Assembly (NCBI GenBank): GCA_946482655.1 | Contig: CAMLSA010000004.1 | Span: forward strand, 1 to 64,000 | Source: an uncultured Sphingomonas sp. | GTDB lineage: Bacteria; Pseudomonadota; Alphaproteobacteria; Sphingomonadales; Sphingomonadaceae | Reading direction: 5' to 3' | Length of the DNA: 64,000 nucleotides | In this document: piece after piece, positions 24,162 through 31,561 of the stretch | Layout of the letters: each line of letters opens with the position of its first letter | Numbering within the stretch: position 1 is the stretch's first letter | Translations under genes and position numbers: made by a program | Notes under the pieces: model-generated | Seen by the model: only the letters and a program-made list of their open reading frames with translations | Database searches by the model: none | What the model was told of the DNA's origin: nothing

Positions 24162-24398
24162 ATGAATGTGGTCGCACGCCTTGCTTCCATCGGCGTCTTC
24201 GTCCTGCTGTTGGCATGCCAGCGAAGCCCTGCGGAGCGCACTGCCGATCAGCTCGACAATGCGGCGGAACAGAGCGATCCGGCGGCGGCGGCGGTGCTGG
24301 AGAATGCCGCCGAGCAGATCCGGAGCGGCGGCAGCGCGAATCCCGAGGCGACGGCCCAGAATGCACTGGAAGCGGCAGGCAACGCCCAGGCGCAATGA
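24162..24398 (+). CDS. Small Ala-rich lipoprotein
   Basis: This 78-residue protein has a signal peptide with lipobox L-L-A-C (Cys19), then a helical Ala/Asn/Gln-rich tail with a repeated pattern (DNAAEQSDPAAAAVLENAAE). The ribosome site is poor (AGGGG next to the ATG), so translation may depend on coupling with the lipoprotein gene 3 bp upstream. No family recognised. Confidence 0.6.
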   Translation: MNVVARLASIGVFVLLLACQRSPAERTADQLDNAAEQSDPAAAAVLENAAEQIRSGGSANPEATAQNALEAAGNAQAQ

Positions 24399-24419
24399 GA
24401 TGACCGCCTTCTCCCGATA

Positions 24420-25433
24420 TCAATCCGGGCTGGTCGGTGGTTTGCAACCCGTCCCCGCATAGATGCGGTCGATCAGGCGGGCCGAATCGATTAGATGCTC
24501 GGACGCGGGATCGTGACGCGGGTCCGCTGCAAGGCGCTCCATCCAGGCCACCGCGGCGCGGCCGCCCCACGCATCCGGCGGTGCGACGATCTGCTCGGCT
24601 TGCGTGCCCCTGTAGCGCCATGCCGCGAAATCATAGAAGGAGCCGCCGACGTTCTTGATCGCCGCGCCTCCCTCGGTGCCGTAGAACTCCGCCGAGATGA
24701 CGGCCTCCTGTCCGGCGGCCAGTCCCCAGGAACACGCGATGCGGATCGGAACGCCGCTGTCGAGGAGGATCTCGGCCACCGCATAGTCCTCGACCTGCCC
24801 GGCGCGATCGACGAGCGGCGCGCCTTTGGCGAGGAGTCGTCCCGATACGCTCACGACCGCGGGGAAGCCGAGGGTCCACAGGGCCAGATCGATCATATGG
24901 ATTCCCAAGTCCATCAGGCAACCGCCGCCGGACAGCGCCGGGTCGTAGAACCAGGGCTTGTCCGGCCCGTACGCGTTGTGAAAGACGAGATCGACCCCGT
25001 AGATCGAGCCGAGCTCGCCCCGTTGAACGGCGTGCCGGATCGGTTGTATCGCCGCCGTGTGGCGATAGGACAGGTCGATTCCGATCAGCCGATCGGAGCG
25101 CCGCGCCGCGGCGACAACCTGCTCCACCTCGCCCGAGTTCCGCCCGAGCGGCTTCTGGCAGAAGACGGCCTTGCCACGGTCGAGGGCCTCGATAGCCTGA
25201 GCGGCATGCAGGGCGCTCGGCGTCGCGATCACCACGCCATCGAGATCGAGCGCCAACATGGCCGCCAGCGAGTCGGCCGGTTCGGCGCCCGGCGCCGACT
25301 TCAGCGCCTCGGCGAGATTGGCTGTAATCGGATCGGCAATGGCCACAGCCTCGGCGCCGGCCGCCAGCAGCGCCTCCATTCGGTTGCGCCCGATCCAGCC
25401 GACGCCGAGAAAGCCCAGCCGGGGCGCACTCAT
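24420..25433 (-). CDS. Gfo/Idh/MocA family oxidoreductase
   Basis: This is a 337-residue NAD(P)-dependent sugar or polyol oxidoreductase. The Rossmann start is LGFLGVGWIGRNR; the second-domain signature lysine lies in VFCQKPLGRN, the counterpart of the family EKP motif; a GGGCLMDLGIHMIDLALWTL segment supplies the catalytic His region. Family substrates include inositols, glucose derivatives and UDP-sugars. The start overlaps the upstream dehydrogenase by 4 bp. The inositol-phosphate synthase gene nearby makes an inositol-type substrate plausible, but that is inference. Confidence 0.88.
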   Translation of the reverse strand: MSAPRLGFLGVGWIGRNRMEALLAAGAEAVAIADPITANLAEALKSAPGAEPADSLAAMLALDLDGVVIATPSALHAAQAIEALDRGKAVFCQKPLGRNSGEVEQVVAAARRSDRLIGIDLSYRHTAAIQPIRHAVQRGELGSIYGVDLVFHNAYGPDKPWFYDPALSGGGCLMDLGIHMIDLALWTLGFPAVVSVSGRLLAKGAPLVDRAGQVEDYAVAEILLDSGVPIRIACSWGLAAGQEAVISAEFYGTEGGAAIKNVGGSFYDFAAWRYRGTQAEQIVAPPDAWGGRAAVAWMERLAADPRHDPASEHLIDSARLIDRIYAGTGCKPPTSPD

Positions 25434-26386
25434 GGAATGACCAGCGCCTTGACGAAGCCTTCTGGCTTATCGCGGGTCGCGTCGAGCGCTTCGCCGAGCC
25501 GTTCGAGCGGATAGACGTGAGAATAGAGCGGGCTGGGGTCGAGCCGCCCCTCGGCTATCGCCGCCACCGCGGCTTCTATTCCGCGGGCATAGACCTTAGG
25601 ATCGCGTTCATGCGCGTTGACCACGTCGATCCCGCGCCAGTTCCAAAGCCACATGTTGACTTGTCGCGGCCCGTCCTGGTGATAACCGGCGACGATGAGC
25701 CGACCGCGCTCGGCGGTCAGCTCGCCGGCGAGATCAAGCGGCCATTGCTTGCCCACGGCTTCGATCACCCGTTCGCAGAACCGCCCTTCGGTGAGCCGGT
25801 TCACCCGATCGATGATCGCCCGGTGATCATCCATCAAGATCAATTCGGCAGCGCCGAAGCGCTGGGCGAGATCGAGCGACGAGGCCCGTCTCGAGAGCGC
25901 GATGATCCGTGCGCCGGCCTGGGCCGCGAGGCTCGTCAGCAGCGCGCCCAGAAAGCCGACGCCGATGATCGCCACAGTCTGGCCGGCTGCGATGTCGGAC
26001 CGCTCGAAGATGTTCATCACGCAGCCGAGCGGTTCGCCGGGAAACGGCTGGCCACCCAGGCTTTCTGGAATGCGAACGCAGGCATCGGCGTCGCAAAGAT
26101 CATATTCGGCATAGGCGGCGTAGGAGAGGGCGGAGACCCGCTCGCCTATCCGAAGGTGCCGCACGCCTTGGCCCAGCGCGTCCACCAGGCCCCAGCCCTC
26201 ATGGCCGAGCGATCCTGGTTCCAGCGGATAGTTCATCCATTCGGGACCGGCCCATGGCGTAAGGTTGGACGCACACACGCCGCAGCCCTCCAGCCTGATC
26301 CGTACCTGCCCCGGTCCGGGTTCGGGCATGGGAATCCGCTCGAGGCGGACCTCGCCGGGTGCGGCCACCACGGCGGCCGTCATCAT
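25430..26386 (-). CDS. Medium-chain (zinc-type) alcohol dehydrogenase
   Basis: This is a 318-residue MDR protein. It has GHEGWG, a catalytic-site CGVCASN segment, and the cofactor motif GVGFLGALLTSLAAQAGARI. The structural-zinc Cys cluster of classical alcohol dehydrogenases is not evident, so this is a shorter sugar- or polyol-dehydrogenase type. The ATG at 26386 (followed by another at 26383) has GGTGAG seven bases upstream; the longer frame to 26461 lacks homology. It is coupled by a 4-bp overlap to the Gfo/Idh gene. Confidence 0.85.
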   Translation of the reverse strand: MMTAAVVAAPGEVRLERIPMPEPGPGQVRIRLEGCGVCASNLTPWAGPEWMNYPLEPGSLGHEGWGLVDALGQGVRHLRIGERVSALSYAAYAEYDLCDADACVRIPESLGGQPFPGEPLGCVMNIFERSDIAAGQTVAIIGVGFLGALLTSLAAQAGARIIALSRRASSLDLAQRFGAAELILMDDHRAIIDRVNRLTEGRFCERVIEAVGKQWPLDLAGELTAERGRLIVAGYHQDGPRQVNMWLWNWRGIDVVNAHERDPKVYARGIEAAVAAIAEGRLDPSPLYSHVYPLERLGEALDATRDKPEGFVKALVIP

Positions 26387-26484
26387 GGCCGGGCTCACCG
26401 AAACCTCGAACGCGACGAGAAAGGGAGCCGAGCGCGACGCGACGCGTTTGTGCCGTTCCACCTGTAGAACATCGGAGATTCACC

Positions 26485-26763
26485 ATGGCGACCAAGAAGG
26501 GAAACACCGCGAAGGCCGACGGGCTGCATCGGCCCGTCCAGCCGTCCAAGGAACTCGGCGCGATCGTCGGTGAGAAGCCGATGACGCGGGCCGACGTGGT
26601 GAGCAAGATCTGGGACTATATCAAGAAGAACAAGCTTCAGGATCCGAAGGACGGCCGCAACATCAATGCCGACGACAAGCTCGCCAAGATATTCGGTAAG
26701 AAGCAGGCGACGATGTTCGAGATGAACAAGCATATTTCGGGGCACCTCAAGCCGGCGGGTTGA
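26485..26763 (+). CDS. SWIB/MDM2 domain protein
   Basis: This is a 92-residue basic protein. After a Lys-rich start it consists of one SWIB domain: LGAIVGEKPMTRADVVSKIW, DYIKKNKLQDPKDGRNINAD, DKLAKIFGKKQATMFEMNKH and a C-terminal GHLKPAG. SWIB domains are chromatin-associated in eukaryotes and occur as stand-alone proteins in some bacteria, with a suggested DNA-related role. GGAG lies seven bases before the ATG. The last 17 bp overlap the end of the convergent inositol-phosphate synthase gene. Confidence 0.9.
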   Translation: MATKKGNTAKADGLHRPVQPSKELGAIVGEKPMTRADVVSKIWDYIKKNKLQDPKDGRNINADDKLAKIFGKKQATMFEMNKHISGHLKPAG

Positions 26764-27856
26764 GGAAGCGCTCGAGCGCGGCATGCGCGGCATCGTCCGT
26801 CATCTGCAGCGGAGGATGCTTGCAGAAATAGGCTGAGGCCGGGTCGATCGGCCCGCCAAGGCCGCGGTCGAGCGCGAGCCGCGCGCACCGGATCATGTCG
26901 ATCGCGACCCCGGCCGAATTGGGGCTGTCCTCCACCGACAGGCGCAGCTCCAGGTTCATCGGCACGCCGCCGAACAACTGGCCTTCCATTCGCAGGAAGC
27001 ACACCTTGTTGTCGTTCTGCCAGGCGACATAATCCGACGGCCCGATATGGATGTCGTCGTCCTCAAGCCGATGTTCGGCGACGGACTGGACCGCCTCCGT
27101 CTTGGAAATTTTCTTCGACACCAGCCGCGCGCGGTTCGACATGTTGAGGAAATCGGTGTTGCCGCCGGTATTGAGCTGATAGGTGCGGTCGAGCCTCACG
27201 CCGCGCTTGGCGAACAGATCGGTTAGCACGCGATGGATGATCGTGGCACCCATCTGCGCCTTGATGTCGTCGCCGATGATCGGCACGCCAGCGCTGGCGA
27301 AGCGTTGCGCCCAACATGGGTCGCTGGCGATGAAGACGGGAATGGCGTTGACGAAGCAGACCCCGGCCGCCAGTGCGCATTCCGCGTAGAATTCAGTGGC
27401 TTCCCGCGATCCCACCGGAAGATAGTTGATCAGCACGTCGACCTCGGCCGAGCGGAGCCGGTCGACCACCTCGTCATGACCGGGTTCGGGGGCGTCGGCG
27501 ATCACGAAGGTTCGATCGGTGGCGTAGTCCGCCATATGGTCCGCTACACCGTCGAGCACGCGTCCCATCTCGACGCTCACCCCGCTCGCGGGCACATCGC
27601 CGCAGAATGTGGCGGTGCAGTTCGGCTTCGCGAAGATCGCTTCCGCGATGTCTCGCCCCACCTTGCGCGCGTCGATGTCCCACGCCGCGGCGAGGCGAAT
27701 GTCGCCCGGCTGGTAGCCGCCGATCTCCCATTGACGCAGGCCGGTCAGGTCGTTGCGCCCATCGGCATAATAAGCGAGCCCCTGGACGAGCGAACTCGCG
27801 CAATTGCCGATCCCGACGATAGCCAGATTGATCGGCCGCGAAGCGGGTGCGAGCAT
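26747..27856 (-). CDS. ino1: Inositol-3-phosphate synthase
   Basis: This 369-residue enzyme converts glucose 6-phosphate to 1L-myo-inositol 3-phosphate with NAD. It has the short prokaryotic form: NLAIVGIGNCASSLVQGLAY, VDVLINYLPVGSREATEFYA, PVFIASDPCWAQRF, GDDIKAQMGATIIHRVL, YQLNTGGNTDFLNM and KISKTEAVQ with active-site lysines. This form is typical of actinobacteria and archaea and is uncommon in proteobacteria. GAGGAG precedes the ATG. It lies 10 bp after the glycosidase-like gene in a four-gene minus-strand operon, which places inositol at the centre of this locus. Confidence 0.93.
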   Translation of the reverse strand: MLAPASRPINLAIVGIGNCASSLVQGLAYYADGRNDLTGLRQWEIGGYQPGDIRLAAAWDIDARKVGRDIAEAIFAKPNCTATFCGDVPASGVSVEMGRVLDGVADHMADYATDRTFVIADAPEPGHDEVVDRLRSAEVDVLINYLPVGSREATEFYAECALAAGVCFVNAIPVFIASDPCWAQRFASAGVPIIGDDIKAQMGATIIHRVLTDLFAKRGVRLDRTYQLNTGGNTDFLNMSNRARLVSKKISKTEAVQSVAEHRLEDDDIHIGPSDYVAWQNDNKVCFLRMEGQLFGGVPMNLELRLSVEDSPNSAGVAIDMIRCARLALDRGLGGPIDPASAYFCKHPPLQMTDDAAHAALERFLNPPA

Positions 27857-27866
27857 GTTTTTCTCC

Positions 27867-28781
27867 TCAGGCCGAAAGCGCCGCCCGGAATCGGGCGGGG
27901 GCGTAGCGTTCGATCATTCCCGCGCAGAAGTCGGCAAAGGCCTGGCTGTCGACGGGCGGGCTCGTGTGGTGCGGCGCGAGCCCCAGATGCTCCGGTGTGA
28001 AGCAGAAGGTCAGCGTCACCTCGAAATCCTCGATCGCTTCCATCTGACGGTCGAACCAGCCGAGCGCATCGGGGCGGAAGCTGTCGGCCCAGCTCAAGCC
28101 GGTTCGCAAGTGGCGGACGCCGAGGCGTTTCATCCAGGCGACTGCCGCGTCGAGGCGCGGATCCCGATAGTGAAACCATTGCATCAGGCCAATATGGCCG
28201 GCGAAGCGGGCATAATGGTCCAACGCGGCTTTGGGCGTACCGTCCTCCCGGATCAGCCCCATATAGAAATGGCGGTAATAGCTAGATCCCTCGGCTTCGC
28301 GGTGGCGGGTGGTGGCGCCCCAGCTCTGGGGCAGATCGAACAGGCTGTACCAGAAGATGCGTGGCACGCGGCCGATCAGCAACTCGGCGGTCCGGTCGAT
28401 GCCGAAGACCTGGACTTCCTCGGCACCGAACGAGCCGACGCCAACCTCGGTCACCCAGACCGGTTTGTCGGTAACGGCTTCGATCTCGGCGATCTTGTCG
28501 GGCCAAGCGTTGATCGGCCATAGGTTCCAATCGAGCGGGAAGCCGTGCACCGCGACCACGTCCACCGCATCGAGCGCCCCATGACTGCCCATGGTCTCGA
28601 TCCAGCAGGGGTCGATCGGTGACATTCCGCCGAGCACGCGCACGATCTCCGGATTGGCCTGCCCGATGGCGCTGCCGGCCCGCAGCACGCAATCCGCATA
28701 GAGCCGCCAGTCGGGATCCGCTTCGATATCCCAGTGGGATTTGTTGTTCGGCTCATTCCAGATCATTGCCGCTTCGATCAT
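27867..28781 (-). CDS. TIM-barrel glycosidase-like protein, apparently circularly permuted
   Basis: This is a 304-residue protein starting in an ATGA overlap. Two clan GH-A hallmarks are present: IWNEPN with acid/base Glu10, and VTEVG with nucleophile Glu112, spaced as usual. The Glu10 motif, normally near residue 150 at the end of strand 4, is here at the very start. Residues 130-195 look like strands 7-8 and the usual C-terminus (RIFWYSLFDLP, GLIREDGTPKAALDHYARF). Residues 200-295 look like the missing strands 1-3 (MKRLGVRHLRTGLSWADSF, VTLTFCFTPEHLG). The halves appear swapped. It could be a beta-glycosidase acting on a locus product or an intracellular glycoside. No signal peptide. Confidence 0.7.
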   Translation of the reverse strand: MIEAAMIWNEPNNKSHWDIEADPDWRLYADCVLRAGSAIGQANPEIVRVLGGMSPIDPCWIETMGSHGALDAVDVVAVHGFPLDWNLWPINAWPDKIAEIEAVTDKPVWVTEVGVGSFGAEEVQVFGIDRTAELLIGRVPRIFWYSLFDLPQSWGATTRHREAEGSSYYRHFYMGLIREDGTPKAALDHYARFAGHIGLMQWFHYRDPRLDAAVAWMKRLGVRHLRTGLSWADSFRPDALGWFDRQMEAIEDFEVTLTFCFTPEHLGLAPHHTSPPVDSQAFADFCAGMIERYAPARFRAALSA

Positions 28782-29560
28782 GTATCGCGTCCTCTCGCCG
28801 GATAAACCGCTCCCACGCCGGGCCCCCACTTCCGATATGGTGTCTCTGCCGCGCGGCAGACATAGACCTCGTCGGTCGGGCCGACCTCGATGCGGAAACC
28901 GGCGCTGCGCAGCATCGCTTCGGTCGCCGCGCGGTTGGGCACCCACCAGTTGGTCCAGTCATGCGCGAACTCGCGCTCTATGAAGTGAAGCTTGGGATAG
29001 CCGGGCTCCGAAAAGTCGTCGGGCTCATTGAAGTCATAGTCGGGTTTCACCGGCGCCACCTCGGGAGATCCCCGGGTTAGCGACTGGAAGACCAGCATGT
29101 CGGCCGCGACATGTTCACGGACCAGGTCGAGCGCGAGCAGAGGGTGCCTGAGATGATAGAAAACGCCCATGAAAATGACCATGTCGAAGCGGCGTCCGAG
29201 CCTGGCGACATCGTAGACCGACAGATTGCGGAACTCGATGTCGGTGAAACCACGCGCTTCGGCGACGAAGCTGGCCTGCCTCAGATAATGGTCGTCCGAG
29301 TCGATGCCGAGCACATAGGCGGCGCCGCGATGCTTCATCTCGATCGAGTAGAAGCCCGCGTTGCATCCGATATCCAGCACCGTTTTTCCCGTCAGATCGG
29401 CGGGAAGAGCCGCGGCGAAGCGACGGAATTTGGCGCCGGGGTAGTCGCCGAGAAAATGATCCGGGGCGGTCCAGACACCATCGATCTCGATGTTGTGAAA
29501 CCACGGGCCCAGCGCGGCGATATTTTCGCGCAACGCCTCGCGGGGGAAATGCCGGTTCAT
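28778..29560 (-). CDS. CmoB-like SAM-dependent methyltransferase
   Basis: This is a 260-residue class I methyltransferase with SAM motif VLDIGCNAGFYS near residue 61, acidic motif II at GIDSDDHY, and FMGVFYHLRHPLLALD, strongly reminiscent of CmoB/tRNA-wobble-uridine methyltransferase relatives. The N-terminal helix lacks the longer CmoB extension. In this operon, between a phosphatase and a glycosidase-like gene, a saccharide or cyclitol substrate is more likely than tRNA. It overlaps both neighbours by 4 bp. Confidence 0.85.
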   Translation of the reverse strand: MNRHFPREALRENIAALGPWFHNIEIDGVWTAPDHFLGDYPGAKFRRFAAALPADLTGKTVLDIGCNAGFYSIEMKHRGAAYVLGIDSDDHYLRQASFVAEARGFTDIEFRNLSVYDVARLGRRFDMVIFMGVFYHLRHPLLALDLVREHVAADMLVFQSLTRGSPEVAPVKPDYDFNEPDDFSEPGYPKLHFIEREFAHDWTNWWVPNRAATEAMLRSAGFRIEVGPTDEVYVCRAAETPYRKWGPGVGAVYPARGRDT

Positions 29561-30153
29561 CGCGGCACCTCATTCAGGCCGAGTAAGCGCCCGCGCCCGC
29601 CTTGGTCTTCGAGAAGCAGCGTGCTCAGCGAACCGGGATCGACGTCGAAGCGCAGCAGCTTGTCCAGGCCCAGTCCCAGATAGTGCGCGACCGCCGCCCG
29701 GATCATGTCACAATGGCTGACGCATAGGATATGGCTCGCGCCCGCCGCCGCGAGATGCTCGAGATGGCCAACGATCCGCGTCGTCGCCTCCGTCATCGAT
29801 TCACCGCCCGGCGCGGCAGCGGCATGGCGGGCATCGTTCCAGTGCCGCCAGCCCTGATCGGCATCCAGGTCCGCGAAGCTGCGACCGGCCCACGCGCCGA
29901 AATCGATCTCGTCAAGCGCGGTCACCGGATCGCAGGCGACCCCCAGATGATCGGCGACGATTTCGGCGGTGCGCCAGGCGCGCCGGCAGGGGCTGGAATG
30001 GACTGCGGTCACACCTCTTGTGAGACAGGCGCGGGCGAGGCGCTGCGCCTGGCCATGCCCCTCGGGTGACAGCTCGATGTGCGACCGACCCGATAGGATC
30101 GCCCCGAGCTCGGCATGAGAACCGTGACGGGCTAGAAAGATCAGCGCGCCCAT
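29557..30153 (-). CDS. Histidine phosphatase family protein
   Basis: This 198-residue protein of the phosphoglycerate-mutase-like superfamily has FLARHG near the start with the phospho-acceptor His, SSPCRRAWRTAEIVAD with the second Arg, LDEIDFGAWAGRSF with the acid residue, and VSHCDMIRA with the second catalytic His. The ATG at 30153 fits the family start, although the Shine-Dalgarno is weak. It is the first gene of the minus-strand operon and faces the AT-rich control region. It could dephosphorylate inositol phosphate or a sugar phosphate; no separate inositol monophosphatase gene is seen in the window. Confidence 0.87.
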   Translation of the reverse strand: MGALIFLARHGSHAELGAILSGRSHIELSPEGHGQAQRLARACLTRGVTAVHSSPCRRAWRTAEIVADHLGVACDPVTALDEIDFGAWAGRSFADLDADQGWRHWNDARHAAAAPGGESMTEATTRIVGHLEHLAAAGASHILCVSHCDMIRAAVAHYLGLGLDKLLRFDVDPGSLSTLLLEDQGGRGRLLGLNEVPR

Positions 30154-30283
30154 GGCGATTGTTGCGGAAGCATCAACATAGATGCTCGTAAACCGCAGAT
30201 GACTACATTGTTTCAACTAGAAGAGCCTGCCTGCGATGAACTGAACCTTAACGAAGACAAGTTGTTCGCAATAGGGGAACAAG

Positions 30284-30382
30284 ATGATGAAGAAGCTCGT
30301 CTTACTGTTCTGTAATCTGAACGAACAAAAGCGAACGGGGATAATCTATGTTAAGTGGATAAACTATTACGGATCCCATTAA
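30284..30382 (+). CDS. Possible 32-residue leader peptide
   Basis: An ATG at 30284, with GGGGA five bases upstream, opens a 32-codon frame ending in TAA at 30380. The peptide starts MMKKLVLLFCNLNEQ and is basic-hydrophobic with several aromatic residues near the end (YVKWINYYG). Codon use is AT-rich, unlike the neighbours. It stops 70 bp before the epimerase gene. It could be a leader peptide or chance in AT-rich DNA. Confidence 0.3.
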   Translation: MMKKLVLLFCNLNEQKRTGIIYVKWINYYGSH

Positions 30383-30411
30383 GTTCCATTTTACTTATGT
30401 TAGTCTTAACA

Positions 30412-30437
30412 TTTGATAAGCTTTCTGCCTTATCAAA
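30412..30437. repeat. Perfect 9-bp palindrome (operator or leader hairpin)
   Basis: TTTGATAAG at 30412-30420 and CTTATCAAA at 30429-30437 are perfect inverted repeats around 8 nt. The second arm ends next to the GAGGAG ribosome site of the epimerase gene (ATG 30452). It could bind a dimeric regulator or form an RNA hairpin affecting translation. Confidence 0.55.
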
Positions 30438-30451
30438 ATGAGGAGCCTTGC

Positions 30452-31561
30452 ATGGAAACGATCCTCATTACCGGCGGCGCGGGCTTTATCGGCCGGTCGG
30501 TAGCCGCCGAACTGCTGCGCCGCGGCCATCGGATTCGCGTGCTCGACAGCCTCATCGAGCAGGTTCACGGCCCGCAACCCGCTCCTGCACTGGCGGACGA
30601 TGTCGAGCTGGTCCGCGGTGACGTCCGGGACGGTGACCTCGTCGCGACTGCGCTGCGCGGCGTGGACAGCGTCGTCCACCTCGCGGCTGAGGTGGGCGTC
30701 GGACAGTCGATGTACGAGGTCGAGCGCTATACCTCCGCCAATGACGTCGGCACCGCGGTGCTGTTCGAGCGACTGATCGATCATCCGGTCCGCAGGGTCG
30801 TCACTGCCTCGTCGATGAGCATCTATGGTGAGGGCCTGTACCGTGATGCGGACGGCACGCTCGTGGAGGACGCCGAACGATCGGCGTTGCGCGACGGGCA
30901 GAAGAACTGGGAGCCGCTCGATGCCCGCGGCCGGCCGTTATCGCCGCTCGCGACACCCGAATGGAAACGGCCCAACCTCGCCTCGATCTACGCGCTCAAC
31001 AAATATGTCCAGGAGCGTACCACCCAGATCATGACACGCCCCTACGGGATCGAGGGCGTATGCCTGCGGCTGTTCAACGTCTATGGACCCGGCCAGGCGC
31101 TTTCCAATCCCTATACCGGCGTTCTTGCAATCTTCGCGTCGCGGCTGCTTAACGGCCAGCAGCCGATGATCTTCGAGGACGGCGAACAACGTCGCGATTT
31201 CGTCCATGTCGGCGATGTCGCGCGCGCCTTCGCCGATGCGCTGTTCCTGCCCGAAGCAGCGGGAGGAATCTTCAACATCGGCTCGGGGCAGGATCGCTCG
31301 GTGAGCGAGGTCGCGACCGAACTGGCGCGTGCGATGGGCAAGAACGACATCGCGCCCGAGATCGTGGGAAAGGCGCGGATCGGCGATATCCGCCATTGCT
31401 TTTGCGACACGCGGCTCGCCGCCGAGCGGCTCGGCTTCGCGGCCCGGCAGGATTTTGGCCAAGGACTCGCCGAGCTTGCCGAATGGGTCGCCCGGCAGAG
31501 CGCCGTCGATCGGGTCGAGCAGGCCCGCGCCGAGCTTGAGGTTCGGGGACTGGTGGCATGA
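30452..31561 (+). CDS. NAD-dependent epimerase/dehydratase (dTDP-rhamnose 4-epimerase-like)
   Basis: This is a 369-residue extended SDR. It has GGAGFIG at residues 8-14, TASSMSIYG, and SIYALNKYVQE with Tyr-x3-Lys; the C-terminal part has GEQRRDFVHVGDVARAF and FNIGSGQDRSVSEV. A roughly 45-residue insert (DADGTLVEDAERS to PLATPEWK) before the Tyr is typical of dTDP-L-rhamnose 4-epimerase-like enzymes. The ATG at 30452 has GAGGAG six bases upstream. It is the first gene of a seven-gene operon, with 4-bp overlaps following. Confidence 0.85.
   Translation: METILITGGAGFIGRSVAAELLRRGHRIRVLDSLIEQVHGPQPAPALADDVELVRGDVRDGDLVATALRGVDSVVHLAAEVGVGQSMYEVERYTSANDVGTAVLFERLIDHPVRRVVTASSMSIYGEGLYRDADGTLVEDAERSALRDGQKNWEPLDARGRPLSPLATPEWKRPNLASIYALNKYVQERTTQIMTRPYGIEGVCLRLFNVYGPGQALSNPYTGVLAIFASRLLNGQQPMIFEDGEQRRDFVHVGDVARAFADALFLPEAAGGIFNIGSGQDRSVSEVATELARAMGKNDIAPEIVGKARIGDIRHCFCDTRLAAERLGFAARQDFGQGLAELAEWVARQSAVDRVEQARAELEVRGLVA

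Larger units (their letters stand above)
30154..30451. promoter_or_regulatory. AT-rich divergent control region of the saccharide locus
   Basis: About 300 bp between two divergent operons, clearly richer in A+T than its surroundings. It holds nested inverted repeats: TTGTTC/GAACAA at 30262-30267 and 30277-30282; ATGTTAAG/CTTAACAT at 30348-30355 and 30405-30412; and a perfect 9-bp palindrome at 30412-30437 beside the first ribosome site. Several GTTC/GAAC half-sites occur between 30264 and 30336. I cannot name the regulator. A possible leader ORF lies within it. Confidence 0.6.

Noticed and set aside
30264..30336. LexA-type operator in the saccharide control region
   Set aside because: Alphaproteobacterial LexA needs GTTC-N7-GTTC direct repeats. 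The half-sites here have spacings of 6, 8 and 9 or the wrong orientation.
30371..30387. EcfG promoter for the phosphatase operon (GTTCC at 30383)
   Set aside because: The matching AAC lies 18 nt away, outside the 16-17 nt range.
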